Translations under genes and position numbers: made by a program | Notes under the pieces: generated by a model | The model's database searches: none | What the model saw: only the letters and a program-made list of their open reading frames with translations | What the model was told of the DNA's origin: nothing | NCBI RefSeq assembly: GCF_016679925.1 | Contig: NZ_JAEQBW010000002.1 | Span: 186,001 to 250,000 of the forward strand | DNA length: 64,000 nucleotides | Direction of reading: 5' to 3' | From: Marivirga aurantiaca | GTDB taxonomy: Bacteria; Bacteroidota; Bacteroidia; Cytophagales; Cyclobacteriaceae | Part shown: positions 45,868 to 55,647 of the stretch, one piece after another | How positions within the stretch are numbered: position 1 is the first letter of the stretch | How the letters are laid out: each line of letters starts with the position of its first letter

Positions 45868-47397
45868 TTATGGACAGTTGGCATATAATGTATAGAGATT
45901 AGAAATAGGAATAAAGTTTGTTTCGAAATTATTACCATAAATAGTTCTGATGTCAACACTTTCTCTAGCCCATTTCCAGTCCAGAGGAGTAATAAGGCCA
46001 TTTCTAAAAGTTTCTCCATCTTTAGTGAAAGTTGATGGCGGGAAAAGATTGCCCATAGTCAAATCATAATCCGGACCACCCTGCACAGCAAGGTTTGCTG
46101 AAAATGGATTGGTTAACCAGAAAGTGAAATCTGTTGGAGCACTTTCAATAGTAACAGTTTTCTCAATACCTACGTCTGAATACCCGCTACATCTAACATT
46201 CACGAATTTTTCATTGATAGGAAATGCATCCCTGGTTTCCGGATAAACAACTACAATAGTATTGCCACCTGACTCTGTTACGCTGGCGGCATCACCTGAT
46301 ATCACATAACCGGTTCCTGGTAACCACATTTTGAAAGCGTGATTATATGAACCGCCTCTTGCTAATGGCTCAAATTTAAAATTTAAATAACCTGTGTTAA
46401 TATCAGTATAAGTTGTGGTTCTCACTATAAAGTCATTATAGTCCAGATCATTTTCCTGTAGTTCCCCAGGCTCTTGTTCATCATTTATATCTTCCCAGGA
46501 AATATTATATGAGTTTTCAAGGAAGTCAAAATCACCTTGGCAATTTTCATTTAAGTGCAGGTAACCATCCTCTTCATTGATCATGTCTACTCTGTCCAGA
46601 CTGATAGTTCCTGAGAATAATATGCCATTTATATATAATTCCACATAATAAGATTGCTCTTCAGTTGGCATATTTGCATCATAAGGGAATTTCAGACAAA
46701 GGAGCTCATTAGTTTCATCATCGCTTTCAAAATCACCATCTGCTGAACCACTCCATATTAAATCCGTTTCTGTTGTTTCTTCCGAATTAGGATAAATGAA
46801 AGCCTCTAAGGTTGCAACTTCATGACCTGCTTCAGGTTGACAGAAATTAGCGAATACACAAAGGTTTTTGACTTCCTTCAGTTCAATATTCCAGAATACG
46901 AAACCAAATTGCGGTGGAGTGAAATCTTCCACACAAAGCACTTCCATGTTATATTCTATTTTTCTGTATTGCTCAACCTCAAAATCAATAGGTAATGCGT
47001 GGTTGACAAATTTCCCAAATTCACTTCCCTCCATTGGAGTAGCGAATAGCGGGTTGTCATCTTCATCATATAACTGGCAGCTGGTAACAGTATAGCTTCC
47101 TGGTCCTAATTCAATTAAATCAGTTTTAAAGTTACTTTCCCATTGCTTTATGTCTACTTTATAGCTGTTTCCGCTAATTTCCACTAAAGCATAAGCCGCT
47201 AAAGAAATATCACAATCTGACACACCGTTTTCATGTTCGTCTCTCTGTGAGGTTTTACTATCATCTACCATGTCTCCGGTGAGTATTAGTTCTATACCGT
47301 TTTTCTCGTCTACAGTAATTTCATCCTGCTGACAAGAACACATAAAAAACATTGCCATGGAAGCCAGGCATATGTTTAAAGTTTTAAAGTTTTTCAT
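45868..47397 (-). CDS. DUF4842/LruC-like lipoprotein, paralogue 1
   Basis: A 509-residue lipoprotein (signal MFFMCSC, then QQDEI). The mature N-terminal half has strand-rich segments shared with its neighbour (VDIKQWESNFKTDLIELGPG, YTVTSCQLYDEDDNPLFATP). The C-terminal half holds the LruC/DUF4842 signature NISWEDINDEQ, NDLDYNDFIVRTT and HAFKMWLPGTGYVISGD. The Asp-rich DYNDF part is probably a calcium-binding site, by analogy. It is very similar over its whole length to the protein encoded at 47608-49164, so this is a tandem duplicate. The role of the family is unknown; a surface location is likely. Confidence 0.75.
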   Translation of the reverse strand: MKNFKTLNICLASMAMFFMCSCQQDEITVDEKNGIELILTGDMVDDSKTSQRDEHENGVSDCDISLAAYALVEISGNSYKVDIKQWESNFKTDLIELGPGSYTVTSCQLYDEDDNPLFATPMEGSEFGKFVNHALPIDFEVEQYRKIEYNMEVLCVEDFTPPQFGFVFWNIELKEVKNLCVFANFCQPEAGHEVATLEAFIYPNSEETTETDLIWSGSADGDFESDDETNELLCLKFPYDANMPTEEQSYYVELYINGILFSGTISLDRVDMINEEDGYLHLNENCQGDFDFLENSYNISWEDINDEQEPGELQENDLDYNDFIVRTTTYTDINTGYLNFKFEPLARGGSYNHAFKMWLPGTGYVISGDAASVTESGGNTIVVVYPETRDAFPINEKFVNVRCSGYSDVGIEKTVTIESAPTDFTFWLTNPFSANLAVQGGPDYDLTMGNLFPPSTFTKDGETFRNGLITPLDWKWARESVDIRTIYGNNFETNFIPISNLYTLYANCP

Positions 47398-47548
47398 AAT
47401 TCGTTCTTAGTTTAAAAAGTGTTATACGCTTGCTAGTATTTTATTTTTTGTTCTCAAAATGTAGTGAATCGATAGCTAAATACATGTTTCAAGTATAATT
47501 TGCTCCTTAAACCGGAAACACTACATCTAGAAAACTTTTGCTTTTTTA

Positions 47549-47584
47549 AAAAAAAAATGATGGTTTTAAAAGAACCATCATTTT
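47549..47584 (-). terminator. Terminator of paralogue 2
   Basis: On the minus strand ATGATGGTT pairs with AACCATCAT and runs into nine or more T residues, about 25 bases after the stop at 47608. It separates the two paralogues, so they are independent transcripts unless read-through occurs. Confidence 0.85.
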
Positions 47585-47607
47585 GTTTATATCATGAATT
47601 ATGATGC

Positions 47608-49164
47608 TCATGCACCTTCCGGACAATTAGCATATAAATCATCTGTATTGGAAATAGGAGTGAAGTTCGTTTCAAAATCAACACCATAGATAGTTCTGAT
47701 ATCTACATTTTCTTGAGGCCATTGCCAATCAAGAGGTGTAACTAGCCCATTCCTGAAAGTTTCACCATCTTTGGTGAAAGTTGATAGCTCGAACATGTCA
47801 CCTATCATCAGATCATAAACCGCATCGCCTGCAACTTCCAAATTAGCAGTGAAAGGATTTACCAGATAATAAGTAAATTCTTCGGGAGCATTTTCTATTG
47901 TTACTGTTCTCTCTACACCAGTTCCAGTTGTTTCACCACAGATCACGTTGATGAAACTTGCATTTGGATTAAATGCTTGATTGGTATTGGAGTAAACTGT
48001 TACTACAGTATTACCACCTTCTGTTAAAACGCTTTCAGCATCACCTGATATCACATAACCAGTTCCAGGGAACCACATTTTGAAAGCGTGAGTATAAGTA
48101 CCTCCCCTTGCCAATGGCTTGAACTGAAAATTTAAATGACCAGTAGTCATATCAGTATTTACTGTAGTTTGGAGTACAAAATCATTGTAATCAAGGTCAT
48201 TTTCCAAAAGGTCTTCCCCATCCGGAGCTACATCGTCATTGATATCTTCCCATGAAACATTATATGAAGTTTCCAGAAAATCAAAATCTCCATCGCAATC
48301 TTCATTCAGGTGCAGATAGCCATACTCTGAATTGATCATATCCACTCTGTCGAGATAAATTGTTCCTGAAAATAAGGATCCGTTTATGTAAAGATTTACA
48401 TAATAAGATTGCTCTTCGGTTGGTTGATTAGCGTCATAAGGGAATTTAAGGCAAAGTAACTCATTGTCCTCTGTTTCACTTTCATAATCACCATCAGCTG
48501 ATCCACTCCAGATGAGATCTTCATCGCTGGTATTTTCAGCATCAGGATAAACATAAGCTTCTAAGGTAGCTACTTGATGTCCCATATCAGGTTCGCAGAA
48601 GTTAGCAAAAATACAAAGATTTTTCACCTCCTTAAGGCTAATGCTCCAGGATGTAAAGCCAAACATTGGTGGGGTGAAATCTTCCACACAAAGCACTTCC
48701 ATATCGTACTCTATTTTCCTGTATTGCTCAACTTCAATGTCAATAGGTAAGGGTTGAGAAACAAATTTACCGAATTCACTTCCCTCCATCGGGGTTGCAA
48801 ATATTGGATTATCATCTTCGTCATATAGCTGGCAACTTGTTACGGTATAACTTCCCGGATCTAATTCAATTAAATTTGTTTTGAAGTCATCGCCCCATTG
48901 TTTAATGTCGATTTTGTAATCGTTGTCATTAATAGTCACTATGGCATACGATGCATAAGAAAGATCACATCCTCCTTCTTCTACGGTAGGAAAGTCCGGG
49001 TCTGCTCTTTGTGAGGAATTGCCATCGTCTACCCTGTCACCTGCAAGTATTAATTCAATTCCATTTTTCTCGCTCACCTCTATGTCGTCTTGTTGACAGG
49101 AGTACATGAAAACTATTGCCATTGATGCCAGGCATAAGTTGAAAAGTTTATTAAGGTATTTCAT
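47608..49164 (-). CDS. DUF4842/LruC-like lipoprotein, paralogue 2
   Basis: A 518-residue lipoprotein, starting at the ATG at 49164 that gives the signal LASMAIVFMYSC. The frame remains open 32 codons further, but those residues do not resemble a signal. Domain layout equals paralogue 1: a shared N-terminal region (YTVTSCQLYDEDDNPIFATP), then NVSWEDINDDVAPDG, NDLDYNDFVLQTT and HAFKMWFPGTGYVISGD. Differences cluster in short loops. A long palindrome-rich intergenic region precedes it. Confidence 0.75.
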   Translation of the reverse strand: MKYLNKLFNLCLASMAIVFMYSCQQDDIEVSEKNGIELILAGDRVDDGNSSQRADPDFPTVEEGGCDLSYASYAIVTINDNDYKIDIKQWGDDFKTNLIELDPGSYTVTSCQLYDEDDNPIFATPMEGSEFGKFVSQPLPIDIEVEQYRKIEYDMEVLCVEDFTPPMFGFTSWSISLKEVKNLCIFANFCEPDMGHQVATLEAYVYPDAENTSDEDLIWSGSADGDYESETEDNELLCLKFPYDANQPTEEQSYYVNLYINGSLFSGTIYLDRVDMINSEYGYLHLNEDCDGDFDFLETSYNVSWEDINDDVAPDGEDLLENDLDYNDFVLQTTVNTDMTTGHLNFQFKPLARGGTYTHAFKMWFPGTGYVISGDAESVLTEGGNTVVTVYSNTNQAFNPNASFINVICGETTGTGVERTVTIENAPEEFTYYLVNPFTANLEVAGDAVYDLMIGDMFELSTFTKDGETFRNGLVTPLDWQWPQENVDIRTIYGVDFETNFTPISNTDDLYANCPEGA

Positions 49165-50264
49165 AATTTTGGTTTTTAGATTAAAAAGTTTGTGATTTTT
49201 TTTCGTTAAAAAAGTAATAAATATTACATTAAAATCGGGCGATCTTATTGAAGGTTTCATGATGTGATTAGTTTTAAATAGTTGAAAATACGGTGTTAAG
49301 TGCTCAATTGATGTAATTGCGCATTTATTACCCTCTGTTGTATATAGTTGGACGTACGTTTTTTTGATTTGTTCCCATATATTCTTTTATTTTTAAAAGA
49401 ATTCACTATGATTTATATGATCCACACACCCTGTATTTGTATTTTTTAGGATTTAACCTAATTAGTTATAGGATTATTTAATGATTAAGAGGGTGTATAA
49501 GTGCTTTTGTAAATAAATATATTAAATATATAACTAAAAGGTACATTTAGTTTTGTGCTAGTTAACCTTTAAATCAAGGTTTCCTCTTTCATCAACATTT
49601 GAATGATGCGGTATTAACCTGAGTTCGATTTTAAATATTAGTAAGAATTGCTGTAAGTCGTTCCCGCTAGGGCGGGACTGGCTATTTCGGTCCCGATGCA
49701 TCGGGATTACATTTTTCATAAAAAAGAGAATTAGCTTGTGCCGCCACAGCGGTATCCGTAATCTCATTGTGTTTAGTATGAGATACCGCATAAATAAAGA
49801 CTTTTTGAAAAAGTAAGTCTTAATTTTGCGGCATAGCCTGCCCCGTATACGGGGACGCTATCATTAATTGTCGAACTTAGGTTATTAGTCAACATGGGCT
49901 TTCCGATAGAGTTTGTGAATAGTGGGAGAGTTTTAACTGCTTAGCTTGAGTGGATAAAAGATAGTGTCCTGCTCTATAGGTTAAATACAGATAAGCTGGA
50001 GTTATAATTTTTCTCTTATCTTATGAGGGCGGACAGGAGAGGGGGTATGACAAAGTGGGCCTTCTATTTGAGTAGTTGATTTGTATTTCAACTGATAAGT
50101 TATTAAAACTGGCTGCTTGCTATGAAGCATAGTAGCCAGAGGATACGTTGTACGTGCCGATTTTATTCCCTTTAATTCTAATACTGTATCCTGACACATT
50201 GGTGGACAAGCTTGAGAAAAGTTAACCAATGCATTTTTAAATAGAGATGATAAAACCGGCTTAA
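49165..50264. other. Palindrome-rich 1.1 kb intergenic region
   Basis: No frame here has support. It contains TCCCGCTAGGGCGGGA (49662-49677), identical to the palindrome in tRNA-Arg copy 1. It also has TCCCGATGCATCGGGA (49691-49706), the perfect 14-base CCCCGTATACGGGG (49841-49854), and a longer imperfect hairpin around 49760-49790. Two minus-strand frames (49558-49791 and 50002-50229) are open but unlike known proteins, and the first runs through two of these palindromes. Confidence 0.6.
49662..49706. repeat. Pair of short palindromes
   Basis: TCCCGCTAGGGCGGGA and TCCCGATGCATCGGGA stand 13 bases apart. The first has exactly the sequence that replaces an anticodon arm at 43962-43977. Confidence 0.9.
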
Positions 50265-51530
50265 TCAGGTTTTCTTCTTCTTCTTTTTAGCCGCAGGGAA
50301 CAAAATATTGTTCAGAATCAATCGATAACCTGCAGAGTTAGGGTGTAAGTTTAGGTCTGTAGGGGGTTCGCCTACAAAATGTTGATAATCCTCAGGATCG
50401 TGCCCGCCATAAAAAGTCCAGAAACCCTTCCCAAATATACCGTGAATGTATCTCGCTTCATTGATAGATTCTGTTTCTCCCAATATCACTACATCAGATT
50501 TAATCAAGTCTTTTTTATAAGCAGTGGTTTGCCCCATAAATCCTTTTATCAATTTCTCATGGTTTTGAGTAAGCATCGTAGGAATGGGATCCCATTTGGC
50601 GGAAAATTCAAAAAGTGTGAAAAAATCATTTCCTTCTTTAATACCAGGCCTGTCAGGAATATTTTGATCAATGTTGGAGTATTCATACTCCAGTGGATTC
50701 ATTTCCAATACAAAATCCTTGAAAGCAAAAGTCTTGTCATAATCTAATTTTTCCTGCGCATTCGGATCGGCAGGGTCTCCATCATATACCCTCCCCACAA
50801 TATCAATTCCTGCAGCGGCCAGGGATATATCATAAGTGTCAGTGGCAGAGCACATGGCAAAAAGAAAACCTCCTTTTGTTACAAATGATTGTATTTGTTG
50901 AACTACGGCTAATTTGAATTCTGATACTTTTTTGAATCCATATTTTTTAGCCAATGCCTTATATTCATTTTGTTGCTCAATATACCAGGGTTGGTTGGAA
51001 TAAGTTCTGTGAAATTTCCCGAACTGACCAGTAAAATCTTCATGATGAAGGTGCAACCAATCATAATCAGCCAATTCATCGTTCATCACTTCATCATCGA
51101 AAATCACATCATAAGGAATTTCTGCATAGGTGAGGACAAGTGTTACTGCATCATCCCAGGGTTGTTTAGACTTTGGAGAATAAACAGCAATTTTTGGCAC
51201 TTTATCCAACCTCATAGCATCTTTATTGGAAGAAGGACTGGCAATTTCATCAAGAAGTTGGTTGGTTTGAGCATCAGAAATAATTTCATAACTAACTCCT
51301 CTTATAATCAATTCATTAATAATAGATTGTCTGCTTTCCACAAGAAAACTACCCCCTCTAAAATTGAGGAGCCAATCCATGGAAACATCATTACCAAGTA
51401 TCCAGTATGAAATCCCGTATGCTTTTAAATGGTTGGATTGTTTGTCATCCATAGGGATTAAGATATAATTAGCCTTCAGCTGAAAAGCTATTAAAACAAG
51501 GATAATGGAGACGAGAATTTTTTTATACAT
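50265..51530 (-). CDS. Exported GATase-like protein (often labelled asparagine synthetase B)
   Basis: A 421-residue protein with a signal peptide (VLIAFQLKA). Databases often call the family asparagine synthetase B, but no such motif is visible. Instead the sequence alternates strands and helices (VPKIAVYSPKSKQPWDDAVT, YDWLHLHHEDFTGQFG, FVTKGGFLFAMCSATDTYD), as in class I glutamine-amidotransferase-like or ThuA-like folds; a cysteine is present in FAMCSATD. The end has an unusual run of six lysines. It is divergent from an ABC permease gene. Enzymatic role unknown. Confidence 0.7.
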   Translation of the reverse strand: MYKKILVSIILVLIAFQLKANYILIPMDDKQSNHLKAYGISYWILGNDVSMDWLLNFRGGSFLVESRQSIINELIIRGVSYEIISDAQTNQLLDEIASPSSNKDAMRLDKVPKIAVYSPKSKQPWDDAVTLVLTYAEIPYDVIFDDEVMNDELADYDWLHLHHEDFTGQFGKFHRTYSNQPWYIEQQNEYKALAKKYGFKKVSEFKLAVVQQIQSFVTKGGFLFAMCSATDTYDISLAAAGIDIVGRVYDGDPADPNAQEKLDYDKTFAFKDFVLEMNPLEYEYSNIDQNIPDRPGIKEGNDFFTLFEFSAKWDPIPTMLTQNHEKLIKGFMGQTTAYKKDLIKSDVVILGETESINEARYIHGIFGKGFWTFYGGHDPEDYQHFVGEPPTDLNLHPNSAGYRLILNNILFPAAKKKKKKT

Positions 51531-51662
51531 AAATATCTGTGATGTTTAAATGATGAATCTCTTCGGTAAAGTAGTAGATTCTATATTTAAATAAAAAACT
51601 AATTGTTATTCAAATAATTAAATGTGTATTTTATGTAATATATCGTGAAAATTAGCGATTAA

Positions 51663-52931
51663 TTGTTAAAATTTACAAAAAAAAATAAGGCATTGGACTA
51701 TTTAGAAAACATAAAGGAGGGAATTCGTTCCATAAAAGGCAATAGATTGAGAACTATTTTAACAGCTCTGATTATTGCTATTGGAATAACTTCGCTAGTG
51801 GGTATTTTAACCGCTATTGAGGGAATTCAAAGTTCAGTAGGAAGTAACTTTGCAAGTTTAGGGGCTAATAATTTTGATATTGAGTCCAAGCGACTTGACG
51901 GCAGAAGCAGTACTTCCCAGGGAGTGCAGGAAAAAAAGTATGAACCGATAGGCTATAAAGAAGCACAACAATTTAAAAGTAAGTACGATTTTACCGGCTC
52001 TGTTTCCATATATGCAAGAATAACGGGAAATGGAGAGGTGAAATACCAATCAACCACTACAACACCTACCATCAATATAGCGGCCACTGATGAAAATTAT
52101 TTTGTTCAAAATGCTTTCGAAATAGCGGAGGGTAGAAATTTTACTTTTCTTGAAATCCAACAAAATAATAATGTGGCAGTTATAGGTGCGAATGTTGTGA
52201 AAAAATTATTCCCTGAAAATGTTAATCCTATCAATGAGAATATTTCTTTTTTAGGTAATAAATTTAAGGTGATTGGAGTTTTGGAAGAAAAAGGAGGAAT
52301 GGGTGGAGGAGGATCTGACCAATCTATTTATATACCTATTGGGCTTTCCACAATCTTAGCGGATAGAGAGCTGCAATATTCACTAACAGTATCGGTAGAA
52401 AATCCCATATTTATGGAACCGGCTATTGGTGAAGCAACCGGGGTGATGAGAGGTGTGAGAGGAGATAGGATAGGTGAGGAGAGTTCTTTTAAAATTGAAA
52501 AAAGTCAATCTTTGGCAGATAGAATGGATGAAATAGCTGGATATTTGAGAATTGGAGGTTTTTCTATTGGAGCCATTACATTACTTGGGGCTTCCATTGG
52601 TTTAATGAATATTATGATGGTTTCTGTAACCGAACGTACCCGTGAAATAGGAATCAGGAAAGCAATTGGTGCTTCTCCTACAAAAATCAGGTTGCAATTT
52701 TTATGGGAAGCCATTGTGATTTGCCAATTGGGAGGATTGGCAGGTGTTGTTTTTGGTATACTTATTGGTAATGGTATATCCTCGCTCATTAGCGAGGGAG
52801 GGTTTGTAATTCCATGGCTTTGGATGATAACAGGATTAGTGATTTGTGTGGCGGTTGGTTTAATTTCAGGATACTATCCTGCCCATAAAGCTTCAAAATT
52901 AGACCCTATTGAAGCGTTACGCTACGAATAA
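51663..52931 (+). CDS. MacB/FtsX-type ABC transporter permease
   Basis: A 422-residue permease starting at TTG, with no ATG available. One N-terminal helix ([17 protein letters not shown]), then a MacB-type periplasmic core domain (about 70-260, ending before [10 protein letters not shown]), then three C-terminal helices in the FtsX domain with the [20 protein letters not shown] coupling loop. It needs a separate ATP-binding subunit, which is not adjacent. Substrate could be a lipoprotein or small molecule. Confidence 0.9.
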   Translation: MLKFTKKNKALDYLENIKEGIRSIKGNRLRTILTALIIAIGITSLVGILTAIEGIQSSVGSNFASLGANNFDIESKRLDGRSSTSQGVQEKKYEPIGYKEAQQFKSKYDFTGSVSIYARITGNGEVKYQSTTTTPTINIAATDENYFVQNAFEIAEGRNFTFLEIQQNNNVAVIGANVVKKLFPENVNPINENISFLGNKFKVIGVLEEKGGMGGGGSDQSIYIPIGLSTILADRELQYSLTVSVENPIFMEPAIGEATGVMRGVRGDRIGEESSFKIEKSQSLADRMDEIAGYLRIGGFSIGAITLLGASIGLMNIMMVSVTERTREIGIRKAIGASPTKIRLQFLWEAIVICQLGGLAGVVFGILIGNGISSLISEGGFVIPWLWMITGLVICVAVGLISGYYPAHKASKLDPIEALRYE

Positions 52932-52945
52932 GTGCTAAAAATTTA

Positions 52946-53740
52946 ATGACGAAGACATACTTTATATTATTTTTACTTACGGGCTTTCTTTTGGTAGACA
53001 ACCAGGTGGCGTTAAGTCAAGATACTTATTTTAGAGGTTTTTACCATGGAAGGAACGTCTTTGTCCGTAACCCTTATATTGAATCTGAAAAACAATTTTG
53101 CATTCAGTCCATCTATCTGAATGGTAAAAAAATTACGGATTCGCCAGGCAGATCTGCCTACGAGTTGTCTATGGAGGATTTGCCTTTGGATAGTAGAGTG
53201 GTAATCCGTATAGTACACCATAATACCTGTAAGCCTGAATTGATCAACCCAGAGGTAATTCAGAATGACCTTAAGTTTTCCTGGTTGAAATTATATGTAA
53301 ATGAAGAAAGCATTATTTGGATTACCACCAAAGAGGATAAGGAAGGACGCTATGTTATCCAACGTGAATCCGCAGGAGAATGGGAAACAATAGATTCTAC
53401 GCAAGCCAAAGGGGGGATTTTTATTAATCAGCACAGCAAGGAGCTGGACCATAATAAAGGGGACAATACTTACCGGGTATTATATAAAGATCCTCAAGGT
53501 GAAATTATGAGTTCAGATGAATTCAACTATTTTTCCGACAAAAGTGAAATCAGTCATGTAATTGATACTGATAAATGGTCAATTGAATTCACTGAAGAAG
53601 TTAGCTTTCAGCTATTGAATGCCGGTGGACGGATCATCATGCGTGGAAAGTCTGTTTCTTGCGATATCAGGAAGTTGCCTTATGCATCTTATATAATCCG
53701 TTATGAAGGTAAGGACTACCCTTTTGAGAAAAAGAAATAA
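52946..53740 (+). CDS. Hypothetical secreted protein
   Basis: A 264-residue protein with a signal peptide ending VALSQ. Residues 26-95 include FYHGRNVFVRNPYIESEKQF. The second half looks like fibronectin-type strands (YVIQRESAGEWETIDS, YRVLYKDPQGEIMSS) and the last 60 residues resemble a type IX sorting-like beta domain (VSFQLLNAGGRIIMRG, DIRKLPYASYIIRY). It follows the permease by 14 bases, so it is likely co-transcribed. No function assigned. Confidence 0.65.
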   Translation: MTKTYFILFLLTGFLLVDNQVALSQDTYFRGFYHGRNVFVRNPYIESEKQFCIQSIYLNGKKITDSPGRSAYELSMEDLPLDSRVVIRIVHHNTCKPELINPEVIQNDLKFSWLKLYVNEESIIWITTKEDKEGRYVIQRESAGEWETIDSTQAKGGIFINQHSKELDHNKGDNTYRVLYKDPQGEIMSSDEFNYFSDKSEISHVIDTDKWSIEFTEEVSFQLLNAGGRIIMRGKSVSCDIRKLPYASYIIRYEGKDYPFEKKK

Positions 53741-53950
53741 TTTCCATTTGGCCTTTCAATAAGTTGTAGTATTCTTAAAATTTATTTTTGCTCTCACAGA
53801 ATTTCCTTATCTCAAAGTATAGTGATGGACATGTCACCTATAAAACGCTGTAAAGTAGTTATAACAGTTTTTTGGCTTGAAAGAATCCCTTAACAGTTGA
53901 TTCACTTCTTCAATATGTGACAAGATAAATCCATACAAAATTTCTATAAA

Positions 53951-54033
53951 CGTTTGTTAGTTAGGTTAATATTTCTCAATTTACTCTGCATACAGCATAA
54001 AATTTTAATTTATAACCAAAAAACTAACAAACG
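53951..54033 (+). promoter_or_regulatory. Inverted repeat in the leader of the subtilase gene
   Basis: CGTTTGTTAGTT at 53951-53962 is exactly complementary to AACTAACAAACG at 54022-54033, whose last base touches the ATG. If transcribed, the leader can fold into a 12-pair stem that hides the translation start. Confidence 0.55.
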
Positions 54034-55575
54034 ATGAAAAGAATTTTAACCGTATTAGTAGCAATGACTATTCTTTGGTCATGTTCAAAAGATGAAGAAA
54101 ACCTGAAAGTCGAGGAACAGCTTGTTGATGTACAACAAACGACTGAAATAATCCCCAAGGAAAAGATTGATGAATTTATTATCAATAGTTTAAAAAAGAA
54201 CAATGAATTTAACTGGTCAGAGGTCAATGATGTAATGCTTTGGAGTGCATTAGTACATGCTGACAGCATATTGACAGTAGGCTATACCGCAAGTGGTCAA
54301 GCCAACATTAATGAAAGAATGACTTCTATTAATGTTCAGGATCCTGAATGGATAAAGTCTCGGGATGAAGTGTTTGATGAAACAGCGAGTGTATTGTCCA
54401 GAAAGTATAATAAGTCAGTGGAAGTGGATGATTTACCGAGTTTCACTCATGAGGTATTGCCTTTTGTAGAAATGAAAGCGAGCGATTTGGAAGTGATTAA
54501 CAGGTTACGCTCATTGGAAAATGTAAGATATATTGAGCCATTAGGCTATGAAGTGGATTTTCAAACCTACGGGTCAGGTGAAAGATACAGTGATTCGGGT
54601 TGTTCCAATAGTCCTGATTTTGGTTTAGCATCTGATAATTACTCTACAATTTCCCCTAATGCTAAAATGTCATGGAATTACCCTGGAATGGGAATTGATC
54701 AGGCCTGGAACTATAGCACAGGTCAGGGCATTACAGTAGGATTGATTGACACAGGACTTTCACCTGATCAAATAAAATTAGGGAACGAATTTAATTCTGG
54801 TTCTTCAGCCAATAGAACGGTAGAACGATTTGGCTTTCATGCTACAGGAATGTGGTGGTGGAAAGCCATTGATGGCCCTGATGACCAATGTGGTCATGGA
54901 ACGGCAATGGCTGGTGTTATAGCTGCCCCAAGAAGTACTTCAGGCTCTTCTGTAGGAGTAGCGTACAATGCCAACCTGATTGGCGTAAGAGGCACCGGGG
55001 ATGTAGTAGTTAATAGTGGAAATGAAAAAACAGGAGTTTCCGATGCTTTGATTTATTTAGGAAACAGAAATGATGTAAAAATCATTAGTATGTCTATAGG
55101 GGATGTTTTTCATAATTCCAAAGTAGCAGATGCTATCAGGTATGCACATGGAAAAGGGAAATTAATATTTGCCGCAGCGGGAACTTCTACCAGTTTTACT
55201 AACTGGTTTGGAGTTATTTTCCCAGCAACTATGAATGAGACTGTGGCCGTTACAGGTGTAAAAGAAGGTCAGTATGTGCGTTGTGATGTTTGTCATTCAG
55301 GCGATAAGGTTGATTTTACAGTAGTAATGGAAAAAGCAGGCACAAATGCTCACCCGCTTTCTTTGGCTATGAGTGGTTCTGATCCATCTACTGTAGGTGG
55401 ATCCTCCGTTGCCACTGCAACCGCAGCAGGAATAGCTGCTTTAGTTTGGTCTAAGAATCCCGGATGGAACCGTGATCAGGTGCTAAACAAGCTGAAGCAA
55501 TCGGCTGATTTTTATCCTAACCGTAATTCCAGCTTTGGCTATGGGAATTTAAATGCGCTTACTGCAGTACAATAA
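54034..55575 (+). CDS. Subtilisin-family (S8) serine protease lipoprotein
   Basis: A 513-residue lipoprotein (signal MTILWSC, then SKDEE). A propeptide-like region covers about 20-200. The catalytic triad is visible: Asp239 (VGLIDTGLS), His288 (QCGHGTAMAGV) and Ser458 (VGGSSVATATAAG). The loop that normally supplies the oxyanion Asn (AAGNxG) reads FAAAGTSTS, with Thr384 in place of Asn. Activity may be reduced or the hole filled otherwise. The envelope location suggests protein turnover or self-processing on the cell surface. A terminator follows. Confidence 0.9.
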   Translation: MKRILTVLVAMTILWSCSKDEENLKVEEQLVDVQQTTEIIPKEKIDEFIINSLKKNNEFNWSEVNDVMLWSALVHADSILTVGYTASGQANINERMTSINVQDPEWIKSRDEVFDETASVLSRKYNKSVEVDDLPSFTHEVLPFVEMKASDLEVINRLRSLENVRYIEPLGYEVDFQTYGSGERYSDSGCSNSPDFGLASDNYSTISPNAKMSWNYPGMGIDQAWNYSTGQGITVGLIDTGLSPDQIKLGNEFNSGSSANRTVERFGFHATGMWWWKAIDGPDDQCGHGTAMAGVIAAPRSTSGSSVGVAYNANLIGVRGTGDVVVNSGNEKTGVSDALIYLGNRNDVKIISMSIGDVFHNSKVADAIRYAHGKGKLIFAAAGTSTSFTNWFGVIFPATMNETVAVTGVKEGQYVRCDVCHSGDKVDFTVVMEKAGTNAHPLSLAMSGSDPSTVGGSSVATATAAGIAALVWSKNPGWNRDQVLNKLKQSADFYPNRNSSFGYGNLNALTAVQ

Positions 55576-55598
55576 CTTTAGTTTATAAATAAGATTTC

Positions 55599-55631
55599 AA
55601 AGCCAATCCATCAACTATGGGTTGGCTTTTT
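55599..55631. terminator. Bidirectional terminator after the subtilase gene
   Basis: AAAGCCAAtCC pairs with GGgTTGGCTTT around an 11-base loop, with a T run on the plus side, between convergent genes. Confidence 0.8.
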
Positions 55632-55647
55632 GTATTGGTTGAGGCTG

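Noticed and set aside
50002-50229. 75-codon minus-strand frame in the palindrome-rich intergenic region
   Set aside because: Cys/Pro/Thr composition unlike neighbouring proteins, no signal or motif and an unlikely start; probably chance.
50265-51530. Asparagine synthetase B
   Set aside because: The usual database label, but no N-terminal catalytic Cys, amidotransferase class II or ATP pyrophosphatase SGGxDS motif is present, and the protein is exported.
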